This document shows positions 8,573 to 17,265 of a DNA stretch of 54,509 nucleotides, piece by piece (position 1 is the first letter of the stretch; each line of letters opens with the position of its first letter). The DNA is from Saprospiraceae bacterium (lineage in GTDB: Bacteria; Bacteroidota; Bacteroidia; Chitinophagales; Saprospiraceae). The position numbers and the translations under genes were made by a program. The notes below the pieces were generated by a model. The model did not search any database, was not told the DNA's origin, and saw nothing but the letters and a program-made list of their open reading frames with translations. Where the stretch lies: positions 1-54,509 of the forward strand of contig JAIYAP010000078.1 in assembly GCA_027488935.1 (NCBI GenBank), in the 5' to 3' direction.

Positions 8573-10630
8573 TTAATTACCTTGTTTCACCACTTTTTTC
8601 CCAAATACCTTCCCTTCTGCCTCCCAAACCAAAAAATATACCCCTGGTTGCCATGCTTTAGTATCTACTACAAGACTTTGGCCCGGATTTTTTTGTTCCC
8701 AGCACAGTGATCCTTGCAAATTGAAGATACGCACGGCTTGTGGGTTGTTTTTTACAGGAAATTGTATATACAATTGATCGCTCACTGGATTTGGGAAAAT
8801 CAGTATTTCCGGCAGTTCTTTCGGTGCTTGGGAGCCCACGAAATTTGGATCATTGGTCCAGATGTTCCCGAAATAATCCGGAATAAACAAATAATCACCG
8901 ATGCTGGCGACCCTTCCAGGGCCCAGGTTGGGCGGAAAATTCGGCAGGGAATCCCAAACCGTAGCGCCAGCGTTTTGGTAAAAAATTTGACCATTGTTAT
9001 CATTAATATACAAGGCGGAGGGTGCTACCGTAACTGCCTGTAATTGCTGTGCCATCGTGGTTGGAAATGGTAGATCCTGCCAGCTTACGGCACCATCCGT
9101 TGAATATTTAATACCTTGAAATCCAATAAAATACAATCGGTTGTTGTCGCTATATAATCCACCACCGATGCCTGGTATAGTTGCCATTTCCCAACTTTGA
9201 CCCAGGTTATTTGTTTTCCGGATTTTGAAATCATCTGTGATATACAAAGCACCTTTATGCATTACGTAGCCCTTTGGTATGAAAGGTAAAGCAGGGCTAA
9301 TGGCATGAAAAACAAGCGGTTCGACACTGGTTTTTGTCCACCACATGCGGCATTGTAAAGGGTCAGATTGGTTAGCAAAAATCAGCAGGGTATCGTTGCT
9401 CGCTGCCAGACGCGGATCTGAATATGCCGCTAATTCGGGAAAATTGATAGGATCCCATTGACTAATGTCGCCCTGCGAACGGAAAAGCGCTGGGCCGTAT
9501 GCTCCAAAATACTCGTTTTTTACCTTTGTAAGCCGGTATAAAAAGGGATGTTCTATACTACCCTTCCATGTTTTCCCGTCATCTGAAGAAAAAGCCTGCA
9601 ACGACCGATTTCCATTAGTCCCAAAAAAGGTATAATTCCCAACCAGATAATCACCCACGGTGTTTACCCCATATCCATAATCGCTTGGTCCAATGCCAGT
9701 ATTGTTTCGTTCCCAATACAATCCATCATCATTTGAAAGATAACAACCATCGATGCCGGAACTTATTAGATGCTGGCCATCTAATCGAAAGATATTGGTA
9801 ATCAATTGGTTAAACAAGGTATCATAAGTTTGAAAAAAATCAGTGGATCGAAAGGTGTTACGGTCCGTGACGATATATTGATATTTACCGTCATCATACA
9901 ATTCATTGACGGGCCCAAAAGGTGGCAAGGGCTCCCAATTTTGGCCCCCATCGAAACTGCGCTGAAATGGGTAGGTGGTCATAAAGGTATCACCCCGAAT
10001 AAGCATTCGATTACCCGAAAGTCGAAACGGTTTTATCCAGGTCAAGCCACCATCCAATGATTTATAAATACTGTCTTGGGCCTCTGCCTGGCTGTGTAAC
10101 CACAACGTAGGCCCTTGCGCGTATAGGCGTAAGGGCTTATTAATAATTTTATCCCATTGATTATTAAATGTATTGTACCGATAAGGGAAATAGCCATATG
10201 TTAAGAGTTGGCCCTTTTGAACCATCAATGGGGCAGTGGTAATGCCTTCTGGCGCAGGTTTGATTTCTTGCCAGCTTTGGCCGAGGTCTTTGGTTAGGAA
10301 ACAACGCACCAGCCCGTTTTCATCTGTGCCATCCATGACGATGATTGAATCTTGTGAACCATACCGCAAGGCGCGAATTCCCGCATTGAGGGGCTCATTC
10401 AGCACGTCAAACGGGCCGTTTAAGGGTTTCCAATGTTGGCCCTGGTCGGTGCTGATGAAGATATTCCTATTTCCGTCTTTTGAGCGCAGAATGGCACCAT
10501 TTTTCACGGGCTGTATGCCCCAGTTGGAATAGGAACCTGAGCCGGGCAAGGGGATTTTATGCCAAGTGGTTTGGGCATATATTGACAGGTTCGTCAAAAG
10601 CAGGAAAGCAGCGATCAAGTAAGGCTTCAT
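8573..10630 (-). CDS. Asp-box (BNR) beta-propeller protein with T9SS sorting domain, copy 2
   Basis: This 685-residue protein matches its downstream neighbour over the full length, from the MKPYLI signal peptide to the GKKVV tail. Asp-boxes are STDQGQHW, SLDGGLTW, SFDGGQNW, SNDDGLYW, SSDDGKTW and STDGAVSW; TNNLGQSW is a degenerate one. Identity is uneven. The stretch around FIPDYFGNIWTNDPN and the preceding 100 or so residues is almost unchanged, while the middle (the fourth and fifth Asp-boxes) and one 2-3 residue insertion differ more. That pattern fits a tandem duplication with later gene conversion or local selection (inference). Function is likely surface exposure via T9SS with a binding propeller. 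Confidence 0.88.
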   Translation of the reverse strand: MKPYLIAAFLLLTNLSIYAQTTWHKIPLPGSGSYSNWGIQPVKNGAILRSKDGNRNIFISTDQGQHWKPLNGPFDVLNEPLNAGIRALRYGSQDSIIVMDGTDENGLVRCFLTKDLGQSWQEIKPAPEGITTAPLMVQKGQLLTYGYFPYRYNTFNNQWDKIINKPLRLYAQGPTLWLHSQAEAQDSIYKSLDGGLTWIKPFRLSGNRMLIRGDTFMTTYPFQRSFDGGQNWEPLPPFGPVNELYDDGKYQYIVTDRNTFRSTDFFQTYDTLFNQLITNIFRLDGQHLISSGIDGCYLSNDDGLYWERNNTGIGPSDYGYGVNTVGDYLVGNYTFFGTNGNRSLQAFSSDDGKTWKGSIEHPFLYRLTKVKNEYFGAYGPALFRSQGDISQWDPINFPELAAYSDPRLAASNDTLLIFANQSDPLQCRMWWTKTSVEPLVFHAISPALPFIPKGYVMHKGALYITDDFKIRKTNNLGQSWEMATIPGIGGGLYSDNNRLYFIGFQGIKYSTDGAVSWQDLPFPTTMAQQLQAVTVAPSALYINDNNGQIFYQNAGATVWDSLPNFPPNLGPGRVASIGDYLFIPDYFGNIWTNDPNFVGSQAPKELPEILIFPNPVSDQLYIQFPVKNNPQAVRIFNLQGSLCWEQKNPGQSLVVDTKAWQPGVYFLVWEAEGKVFGKKVVKQGN

Positions 10631-10663
10631 GGCAAATATTTTGAGTCAAATATAATAGACTTA

Positions 10664-11143
10664 TCACCAGTCATAAAATTTCACCCCACTCTCCAACCGT
10701 TCTATCGTTTTACAAATTCTATCAACCTTGGTTTCTAGGCGTTTTGCTGCTTCGATCCAGTCGATATAATATTTTTGATTACTGTCTGAGAGGGTTAAAA
10801 AAAACTGGTAGGCTTTTGGCGCATCCAATAAACAGATCAAAATATCATCAGGCACGACCACGGGCGACGCATCCGCATAAAGGGTAACGTGTACGGTATC
10901 GCCTTCTTTTTTGCCAATTTGCTTTCGGACGGCCGATTTTAACGGTAACATCATGGACCCATCCTTCATTGGCAGCAAATTGAATTGATTCAATGCATAC
11001 GCATCAATAAATCCGCTAACCCTGATTAATCCGAGTGCTTGTTTTTGAGCAGCCGGAATTTCTGAAATAACCACAAAAAACCAAGCTCCTTTTCCTGGTT
11101 GTTTTTGGACTAGATAGTCCTTGTCAATCAATGGGATTTCCAT
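10664..11143 (-). CDS. YdeI/OmpD-associated (OmdA-like) protein with DUF1905 domain
   Basis: This is a 159-residue soluble protein without signal peptide. The N-terminal half resembles DUF1905 (GAWFFVVISEIP... and MMLPLKSAVRKQIGKKEGD). The C-terminal half carries the YdeI/OmdA pattern PDDILICLLDAPKAYQFF followed by SNQKYYIDWIEAAKRLETK. Relatives in enterobacteria have been linked to outer-membrane protein levels and peptide or bacteriocin tolerance, but the biochemical role is poorly defined. It lies 38 bp downstream of the Rpn-like nuclease gene on the same strand, so the two may be co-transcribed. Confidence 0.8.
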   Translation of the reverse strand: MEIPLIDKDYLVQKQPGKGAWFFVVISEIPAAQKQALGLIRVSGFIDAYALNQFNLLPMKDGSMMLPLKSAVRKQIGKKEGDTVHVTLYADASPVVVPDDILICLLDAPKAYQFFLTLSDSNQKYYIDWIEAAKRLETKVDRICKTIERLESGVKFYDW

Positions 11144-11181
11144 TTTAGGGAGAACAGAAGTGTTGCTTTCGTTAAAGATCT

Positions 11182-12138
11182 TCAGGGCTTAATTTGCTTT
11201 TTCAATTCGTCCAGTTCCTTTTGAAGGGCAAGGTTTTTTTGAATTTCGGCTTCTGCTCTTTGTTTTTCGGCTTCCGCCCTTTGTTTTTCGGCTTCTGCTC
11301 TTTGTTGTTCGGCTTCTGCTCTTTGTCTCTCTGTTTCTGCCCTTTGTTGCTCTTCCATCAATTGGATGTCCTTTTCTGCGATAATTTCATCTTTTTTCTT
11401 CATAGCCCGTTCAAAAACCCGATCCACTTCATCCTCTACATCCATGATATTGCGGATTTCTTCATTGGCAATAGCACGCCCAAGTCGGTCTACCATCTTT
11501 TTTACCAAAGGATCGTCTGTTTCGCCTTGAAAGTCCAATTGGTGTACATCGGCAGTGGTTTGGTACAATGGACTAAAAATTTGCAACACGCGCTCCAACT
11601 TGGTGCGGGCTTGTTTAGGCAATTTTCGCACCTGAATCAAATAGGAATCATGCGTCAATAACTCCACAAAATCTTCTTTAATATCGAGCAGTTCCTGGGT
11701 AACCACATCCCGATATTCCCGGTTAATTTTCACGATTCCAGACTGAATACTATCCAACTGAAAGCCTAAAAAGTAAATAGTCAAAATGGGCAAGGGACGT
11801 TCTTCAATCTGGCCTTGCTCGTTCAGAATGGTATCTTCTTTTCGATAATTTTCGCCCAAATAACGCCGAAAACGCATCACATCGAAGGCTTTTTTGGCTT
11901 TTTGCAACTCAATGAGCACTTTGCGGGTTACTCCTGTTTTATTTTTGATAATTGCCTTAAAATCAAATCGCAATATACTGATGTTTCCGCCCGATCTTTC
12001 GGTGGCCGTCTCCTGTGGTTTTAACTCCAAACTTTGAATTTCTTCTCCCAGAATGGTCGACAGTAATTCTTTGGCTATGTCCAAATCCTCCAGCAGGTAT
12101 TTGAATACCACATCGTAAATAGGGTTGGCAATCAGCAT
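11182..12138 (-). CDS. Rpn / PD-(D/E)XK nuclease family (transposase-like) protein with heptad-repeat tail
   Basis: The 318-residue product begins MLIANPIYDVVFKYLLED, the start typical of the Rpn/PD-(D/E)XK 'transposase-like' family. Candidate active-site positions are D59 (RFDFKA) and E77-x-Q79 (LIELQKA). Family members are DNA endonucleases; some promote recombination and some are implicated in phage defence. Residues 266-300 are five consecutive 7-residue units of the RAEAExQ type, forming a charged coiled coil, followed by a further helix to the C-terminus (KKQIKP). No inverted repeats flank the gene, so there is no direct sign that it is currently mobile. Confidence 0.82.
   Translation of the reverse strand: MLIANPIYDVVFKYLLEDLDIAKELLSTILGEEIQSLELKPQETATERSGGNISILRFDFKAIIKNKTGVTRKVLIELQKAKKAFDVMRFRRYLGENYRKEDTILNEQGQIEERPLPILTIYFLGFQLDSIQSGIVKINREYRDVVTQELLDIKEDFVELLTHDSYLIQVRKLPKQARTKLERVLQIFSPLYQTTADVHQLDFQGETDDPLVKKMVDRLGRAIANEEIRNIMDVEDEVDRVFERAMKKKDEIIAEKDIQLMEEQQRAETERQRAEAEQQRAEAEKQRAEAEKQRAEAEIQKNLALQKELDELKKQIKP
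11239..11343 (-). repeat. 21-bp tandem repeat (5 units) inside the Rpn-like gene
   Basis: Five in-frame 21-bp units encode RAETERQ, RAEAEQQ, RAEAEKQ, RAEAEKQ and RAEAEIQ. The units differ mainly at the sixth codon and at silent positions (cct/tct, tcc/tct). A 21-bp direct repeat can gain or lose units by slippage without breaking the frame, so coiled-coil length may vary between strains. Confidence 0.9.
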
Positions 12139-12274
12139 AATGTTATCTTTTAAAGCATTTTATTTAACTTTTTTTACCCAATAAAGGGCTACTATCAAAT
12201 TTTGAGACACAAAAATAAAGGAAAGCAATGTAAATTACAAAATCTAATGCCATTTTTAACACATTTTGTTTTTT

Positions 12275-12733
12275 TTATTGAGCAGGCCGCCACAAAGGTC
12301 CAACGGCCAACAGAAGCACCAAAACATTAAACAAGGCATTCGAGGCATTTCCAGATGCAATCGACCCACTGCTGTCAAAAACGAACCAGCATAAAATACC
12401 AATTAATACGGTTTTACGCACCGCCTCCGGGGCTTTGTCATACACCCAGACTGATAATAACCAAATCATAACACCCCAGCCCATCAGAAAACCACCCGTG
12501 AGCGCCGATAAAAACCGGGTATCAGGCGATGCATACGTGGTTGCGCCATCGATGGGCCAACTCAATAAATCAAGGGTAAGGCGGGCGGGTTCCAAGGTGG
12601 CTGCCATGGTGCCTAAGAAGAATACCGGACCGAAAGATGCCACCACAATTGCGGTAACTTTTAGCCAAAATTTGTGAAATTGCTGGGTTTTGAACCTGTT
12701 TTGCGCTGTTTTCGATACTTGTTGCATGTGCAT
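12275..12733 (-). CDS. Small multi-pass membrane protein of unknown function
   Basis: The ATG at 12733 gives 152 residues; the longer frame to 12748 starts only at TTG, and a second ATG lies at 12727. After a basic N-terminus there are hydrophobic segments around residues 26-46 (VTAIVVASFGPVFFLGTMAA), 77-99, 106-123 and 130-146, predicting about four membrane helices. I do not recognise the family. It lies 81 bp downstream of a TetR gene on the same strand, an arrangement often seen when the regulator controls its neighbour. Confidence 0.7.
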   Translation of the reverse strand: MHMQQVSKTAQNRFKTQQFHKFWLKVTAIVVASFGPVFFLGTMAATLEPARLTLDLLSWPIDGATTYASPDTRFLSALTGGFLMGWGVMIWLLSVWVYDKAPEAVRKTVLIGILCWFVFDSSGSIASGNASNALFNVLVLLLAVGPLWRPAQ

Positions 12734-12814
12734 TGTTTTAAAATTCAATTAATACCACAAAAGTCGAAAGGATAAAAGGCACATTTTAGTCGGTACCGTA
12801 CAACAAGCCAATTT

Positions 12815-13354
12815 TTATGGATTGAAATTGGCAACGATGCGCGACAGGTTTTTAAAATAAGCCGATAACCAGGCTTGGGTTAAGGTATCGGGTGTGATTT
12901 GCAGGTAAAAATTTTCGAGGGCCAGTTCAAAAATCCCGTGCAGGATGTTTGGGGCAAGTTTAAGATTTAGATCTTTTGTCCAAACTTCTATAAAACCCAT
13001 CCCCACGATTTCATTCGATTTTGACAGACATTGCGCATACAATGGATTTTGCCGGTGTACCCGCAATTGCCGGTTGAAGAATAAATCCATCTTGTGTTCC
13101 AATAAAATAGATATTAATGCGGGATCAATATTTTCACAGTTTTGTTCTTTTTGCTCCATTTTACGCGCCTGCACCAAGTGGTGTGCAAGCAATAATTCCG
13201 TAAAAACCTCCAGGTCTGCGAAATAATGGTAAAATGACGATTTACTAATGCCCACCAACTTGGCCAACACTTCTATTTTCAAAGCCGAAGGGCCTTGTTC
13301 TGCAAATAATGCATAACCGGCTTGTATCCAGGTATCTTTTTTGTCGTTGTGCAT
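12815..13354 (-). CDS. TetR/AcrR family transcriptional regulator
   Basis: This 179-residue protein has a TetR N-terminal helix-turn-helix (about residues 8-55), including ALFAEQGPSALKIEVLAKLVGISKSSFYHYF, split here as ALFAEQGPSALKIEVLAK and LVGISKSSFYHYF. The C-terminal helical part is the variable ligand/dimer domain. It is encoded immediately upstream of the small membrane protein gene and diverges (98 bp) from the outer-membrane protein gene at 13453. Either could be its target; the ligand is unknown. Confidence 0.9.
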   Translation of the reverse strand: MHNDKKDTWIQAGYALFAEQGPSALKIEVLAKLVGISKSSFYHYFADLEVFTELLLAHHLVQARKMEQKEQNCENIDPALISILLEHKMDLFFNRQLRVHRQNPLYAQCLSKSNEIVGMGFIEVWTKDLNLKLAPNILHGIFELALENFYLQITPDTLTQAWLSAYFKNLSRIVANFNP

Positions 13355-13452
13355 GGCTTACATAAAGGCTGCTCGAATGGGTGTTGGCATGGTAAAACGG
13401 GTTGAACTTTTGGCAAAATTAAGGGTTTTGTAAGCATAATAAAACCAACACC

Positions 13453-14367
13453 ATGTTTACCCGCCAAAACCCAACTAAGTTTGTAATATACATCTTGCTC
13501 GCATGCGCACCTATTCGCGCAGCAGCCCAACAGTATGTAGATATTTTAAAAGTAGAGCACTTAGAAAGTTTAGGCCAAACTTTCGATTCCACCAATACCC
13601 GGGTCCCGCTGCAAGAAACTTCTATCGACTTAACCATCCCTATCCGGAAAGCCAATCTTACCCAAAAAGGCGTCGTGCTGCTCACCGGTTTTACCGCCGA
13701 ACGTAACCGCGTTTCCTTAAATCCAGGGGAACATCCTACTACCTTTTACAGCCTGATGGGCAAAATTGGCCTCGTCAAAAAACATGGCGCACACTGGAGC
13801 GGCACCTATATGTTGCTGCCTAAATTAAATTCAGACTTCCAATCTATCGGAAAAAACGATTTTCAAATGGGCGGTCTCGCAATCCTGAAACACGAAAAAA
13901 GCCCTACGCTAAATTATAAGTTTGGATTATATGCCAATACCGATCTATTTGGCCTATTTGTAGTGCCCATTTTCGGATTTTACCTTTTAAAAAACAACGT
14001 AGAAATCAATGCGAATTTGCCCTTAAACTTAGATATCAATTACCAACTCACCCGCAATGTAAAGGCGGGTGTGCGCTATTCCGGATTCAATAAAAGTTAT
14101 CATTTGCACACTGAAAAGCCAAGCTACGTTGAAAAAGCCACCAATGAAGGCGGTGCCTATATGCAGGTAAAAATTGGCCTTGCCCAGCTGCAATTGTTTG
14201 CGGGTACCAGTTTTTTGCGTCGTTTCCGCACGTATTCCATGGGGGATAAGGCTACGATGGCTTTTCCTTTGTACAAAATTGGCAATGACCGTACCCAACT
14301 AAATTCGGATTTTGGGAATGGGCTTGTTTTGAAGACAGTATTGGTCGTTCGAATTGATACGAAATAA
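13453..14367 (+). CDS. Outer-membrane beta-barrel-like protein (DUF6268-like)
   Basis: The 304-residue protein has a signal peptide (residues 1-26, ending AAAQQ). The mature part is rich in alternating hydrophobic/polar strands, for example GVRYSGFNKSYHL and LQLFAGTSFLRRF, as expected for a membrane barrel. The overall pattern resembles the DUF6268 family of Bacteroidota, whose role is not known. It converges with the CbpM-like gene, leaving 19 bp between stops. Family assignment rests on memory of the pattern and should be treated as tentative. Confidence 0.7.
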   Translation: MFTRQNPTKFVIYILLACAPIRAAAQQYVDILKVEHLESLGQTFDSTNTRVPLQETSIDLTIPIRKANLTQKGVVLLTGFTAERNRVSLNPGEHPTTFYSLMGKIGLVKKHGAHWSGTYMLLPKLNSDFQSIGKNDFQMGGLAILKHEKSPTLNYKFGLYANTDLFGLFVVPIFGFYLLKNNVEINANLPLNLDINYQLTRNVKAGVRYSGFNKSYHLHTEKPSYVEKATNEGGAYMQVKIGLAQLQLFAGTSFLRRFRTYSMGDKATMAFPLYKIGNDRTQLNSDFGNGLVLKTVLVVRIDTK

Positions 14368-14386
14368 TGGTTCAGGGTGTTTTATT

Positions 14387-14683
14387 TCAAGCATTTATAT
14401 ATAAACCTAGTTTGTTTTTAGCAACCAATAACTCACCTTGCAAGTCTTCAATTTTTCTCAATAAATGCGCGATTGCATCGACGCCCTCTACATTTATTTC
14501 AAGGTCCGTATGAAAAAAGATCAGGCTTTCCAGCGACTTTAATTGCTCCTCCAAAATGTAAGATTCATCACTTTCAACGATCAATGCTACATGCCCCAAA
14601 TCATTTAAGGAATGAATGAAAGATGCATCCACATGATAATGCGTAATTACTTGATCGATACGGACTAAGTTACTTGTCTTCAT
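14387..14683 (-). CDS. Chaperone modulator CbpM-like protein (MerR-like)
   Basis: This 98-residue protein starts inside the end of the J-protein gene (14-bp overlap), indicating translational coupling. It contains a short MerR/CbpM-like region (MKTSNLVRIDQVITHYHVD ... SFIHSLNDLGHVALI) and a C-terminal helix IAHLLRKIEDLQGELLVAKN. CbpM in enterobacteria binds the J-domain of CbpA and blocks its co-chaperone activity. Sequence similarity is low, as is usual for this family, and the assignment depends largely on the gene pairing. Confidence 0.75.
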   Translation of the reverse strand: MKTSNLVRIDQVITHYHVDASFIHSLNDLGHVALIVESDESYILEEQLKSLESLIFFHTDLEINVEGVDAIAHLLRKIEDLQGELLVAKNKLGLYINA

Positions 14684-15572
14684 AGGTTCTAATGGTTTTT
14701 AATTGCAACAGCAATGCTTTTTCTTCCTCCGTCAGCTGGGTGGGAAGTTTGACTTCATATTGAATGAATAAATCTCCGAAGTTGCCTTCCTTTTTGTAAA
14801 CCGGGAACCCCTTTCCTTTTAGTTTGACCGTCGTTCCCGTTTGTGTTTCTGGCGCAACCTTCAGTTTTACTTTACTGTCAAAGGTATCCACCTGAATATC
14901 GCCCCCCAACAAAGCGGTGTAAAGATCAATTTCCTGTTTTTTGTAAAGGTGATCGCCGTCTCGTTTAAAAGGGGTGTCATTATCAATGGTAAACGTAATG
15001 TACAAATCACCATTTGGGCCACCATTCACACCAGGTGCGCCATGTCCTGCGATTTTAATTACCTGGCCATTTTCAACGCCTGCCGGAATGGTCAGTCGAA
15101 TGCTCTTGCCATTGATGGTAATTTCTTGTTTTTGGGTTTCATATACTTCCGTCAATGCAAGGTGCAGTTCCGCATTGATATCTTGTCCTCGGAATCTTGT
15201 TTGACGATTTTGTCTGCCATTTCCCCCAAACATCGATTCAAAGTACGCCGAAAAATCATCGGTGTCTTCTGGTCGAAACTGACCACCCGTCCTGCGCCGG
15301 GATTGCTGCTCTTGTTGCTGTTGTTTTTGGGCTTCAAAAGCATCGGCATGCTCCCAGTCTTTTCCGTACAGGTCGTATTTTTTCCGATTTTCCGGGTTGC
15401 TCAGCACTTCGTTTGCCTCACTGATTTCCTTAAATTTGGCTTCTGCAGCTTTGTTGTTCGGGTTTAAGTCGGGGTGGTACTTGCGGGCAAGCTTGCGATA
15501 AGATTTTTTAATTTCTTCCGGTGTGGCTGTTTTGGATACATCTAATATTTTGTAATAATCTATAAATTCCAT
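14670..15572 (-). CDS. cbpA: CbpA-like J-domain co-chaperone (DnaJ type without zinc finger)
   Basis: The 300-residue protein has an N-terminal J-domain (residues 5-70) with HPD at 33-35, a Q/R-rich linker at about 83-105 (QKQQQQEQQSRRRTGG), and two DnaJ C-terminal beta-sandwich domains (about 125-290) including IPAGVENGQVIKIAGHGAPG. The DnaJ zinc-finger CxxCxGxG repeats are absent. This makes it a class II/CbpA-type co-chaperone that delivers substrates to DnaK and stimulates its ATPase. Length is close to E. coli CbpA. The downstream overlapping CbpM-like gene supports this identity. Confidence 0.88.
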   Translation of the reverse strand: MEFIDYYKILDVSKTATPEEIKKSYRKLARKYHPDLNPNNKAAEAKFKEISEANEVLSNPENRKKYDLYGKDWEHADAFEAQKQQQQEQQSRRRTGGQFRPEDTDDFSAYFESMFGGNGRQNRQTRFRGQDINAELHLALTEVYETQKQEITINGKSIRLTIPAGVENGQVIKIAGHGAPGVNGGPNGDLYITFTIDNDTPFKRDGDHLYKKQEIDLYTALLGGDIQVDTFDSKVKLKVAPETQTGTTVKLKGKGFPVYKKEGNFGDLFIQYEVKLPTQLTEEEKALLLQLKTIRTYEDK

Positions 15573-15729
15573 GATGGATTTTTTAGGATGGTGGCGGGAT
15601 GCCTGGAGTGTGGTTTAGTTTTTGAGGTTTTCAGTGTGTAATGTAAGGAAAAAAATTGGGGTTGGTTTTGTTGGGGTGGGATACTTGGGATTTTATTTGG
15701 GTTAATTCAAATCCTAAAACGTATTGGCC

Positions 15730-15769
15730 AAAATAAAATTGGGCTAAAAGCAGTGCTTTTAACCCAATT
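15730..15769 (-). terminator. Strong stem-loop, probable terminator
   Basis: Bases 15737-15769 form an inverted repeat, AATTGGG-TAAAAGCA paired with TGCTTTTA-CCCAATT, with a one-base centre and one mismatched pair. Read on the minus strand the stem is followed by TTTTATTTT (15738-15730). This fits a terminator for the SnoaL-like gene ending at 15846. On the plus strand CTCCCTTTTT follows, so it could act in both directions. The remainder of the 273-bp gap (15573-15845) shows nothing else I recognise. Confidence 0.6.
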
Positions 15770-15845
15770 GCTCCCTTTTTACAAGCGCCCTGAGGCTAAA
15801 AATGGATTGATACGCGGACTACTAAAGACAGATAAGGGATTGTCT

Positions 15846-16319
15846 TTATTGGGTCACCGGCGTAAGCGCGATCAATTCCGTGAGCCATTTACCATTGGTT
15901 TTGCGTAAAACCATGGCGGTTGTCAATTTTTCAACCTTGGTTTTATCGCCGAAATAAGTGGTATTCACTTCGGAGGACGTAGCCAATACCAAATCGGGCG
16001 ACAGGTAGCGGTATTGTTCGCTGGTTTTCTTTGATTCATAACGGTCGGGTTTAGGCTGGGTTTTGAGGTAACTCATGTAGGCACCCATTCCCGCTGCAAC
16101 ATTGGCTTTGCCGCGTACAATGGTTCCGTCGGGGACGATCTGTTCTACATTTTCACTGAACAAGGATGTCAAAATGGAAATATCCATTTTTTGAAATGCC
16201 GTTTGTCCAAGCGCCATTACTTCGTCGATGGCCTTTTGATCGGCTGCAGAAAGGCTTTGCGCACCTACGGAACCGAAGCTCAACGCAAGCAAAATGAAGG
16301 AAATTAGAATGTTTTTCAT
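15846..16319 (-). CDS. Secreted SnoaL-like / NTF2-fold protein (SgcJ/EcaC type)
   Basis: The product has 157 residues, with a signal peptide at 1-20 (ending SVGAQ). The body matches the SnoaL-like SgcJ/EcaC pattern: a first helix (DQKAIDEVMALGQTAFQKMD), then LTSLFSENVEQIVPDGTIVRGKANV and a C-terminal sheet (LATSSEVNTTYFG ... KWLTELIALTPV). These small cone-shaped domains bind ligands or catalyse simple reactions, but no catalytic residue can be assigned. It lies 49 bp downstream of the cytochrome c gene, possibly in one transcript. Confidence 0.8.
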   Translation of the reverse strand: MKNILISFILLALSFGSVGAQSLSAADQKAIDEVMALGQTAFQKMDISILTSLFSENVEQIVPDGTIVRGKANVAAGMGAYMSYLKTQPKPDRYESKKTSEQYRYLSPDLVLATSSEVNTTYFGDKTKVEKLTTAMVLRKTNGKWLTELIALTPVTQ

Positions 16320-16368
16320 GGATAATGAAGGTTTGAAATTTGTGAAATTGTTATTTGTTTTAGTTTTT

Positions 16369-17265
16369 TTACTTTTTGATCTCTGCCATTTCTAACTTTG
16401 GCAGCGACATCAAATAGGCATAAATAGCCTGCAATTGATCGTCATCGTAATGATTCATTTCTTTCCAAGGCATAAACACGTTGAGTTCCTTGCCGAAGGG
16501 CGTAGTGCCTGTGCGCATGGTATGTACAAAACCTGGTGCATCCCACTGCGCCAAACTGCCGCCGGGCGTCAGGTTTGGTCCTAAAGGGGCGTCGGGTTCA
16601 GGTGGTTTACCGCCATTTAATTGTTCCCCGTGGCAAACGCGGCAGCCATTAATGCGCACTAAATAATTGCCGTATTCAACCGTTGCCCCGCGCTTGGGCG
16701 CACTATGCGAAGGGGAGGTATGGTCAATCTTTTCGACGTTTAATTTGTCAAAAGCACCTAACTGGAAAATCAGGTTGCAGAAGAGTGTTGTCCGACGAGG
16801 CTCCCAGGTCTGTTCCACAGGAGCCACCGTTTTCAGGTAGGCTATCACCTGGCCGATATGCTCATCGCTCATGTATTTGAAGTTTTCGGAAGGCATGATC
16901 AGCAGCGGTCGACCGTCTTGGCCTACGCCATGGCGCAGCGCACGGTCCCAATCAAGGTTGGTGTAATTTTTAGCCACGCCGCCTGGGGTAATATTAGAGG
17001 CGCAAATCAAACCGAGCGCTGGGACGTCGAAAAACTTCGTACCGGCCAGGTTTATACCATGACATCCGCGACAAAGCACATCCACCCATTGTTTACCAGT
17101 TGCAATAGAGGCTGAATCGCTAGGAATAACGATTGGTTTGGGTTGCACTTCGTATTTTTTATCCAAACGGCTTTTGGCGGCACTGTTGAGATATAGTACG
17201 GTTCCGGCGAGGCAAAGCAGCATCAGGCCAAGGATGATTCCGGCCCATTTGAGCACTTTTTTCAT
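16369..17265 (-). CDS. Membrane-anchored di-haem cytochrome c
   Basis: The ATG at 17265 gives 298 residues beginning MKKVLKWAG; the frame is open 27 codons further to 17346, but that extension precedes a clear N-terminal signal anchor (residues 7-28). Two class I cytochrome c domains carry CRGCH (C65, C68, H69) and CRVCH (C208, C211, H212). Methionines in LLIMPSENF and VFMPWKEM are candidate distal ligands. The arrangement resembles the di-haem subunits that pass electrons from periplasmic dehydrogenases to oxidases. No dehydrogenase partner is adjacent, so the electron donor is unknown. Confidence 0.9.
   Translation of the reverse strand: MKKVLKWAGIILGLMLLCLAGTVLYLNSAAKSRLDKKYEVQPKPIVIPSDSASIATGKQWVDVLCRGCHGINLAGTKFFDVPALGLICASNITPGGVAKNYTNLDWDRALRHGVGQDGRPLLIMPSENFKYMSDEHIGQVIAYLKTVAPVEQTWEPRRTTLFCNLIFQLGAFDKLNVEKIDHTSPSHSAPKRGATVEYGNYLVRINGCRVCHGEQLNGGKPPEPDAPLGPNLTPGGSLAQWDAPGFVHTMRTGTTPFGKELNVFMPWKEMNHYDDDQLQAIYAYLMSLPKLEMAEIKK

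Noticed and set aside
11182-12138. Active insertion sequence
   Set aside because: The Rpn-type family is sometimes labelled 'transposase', but no terminal inverted repeats or target duplications were seen around the gene.
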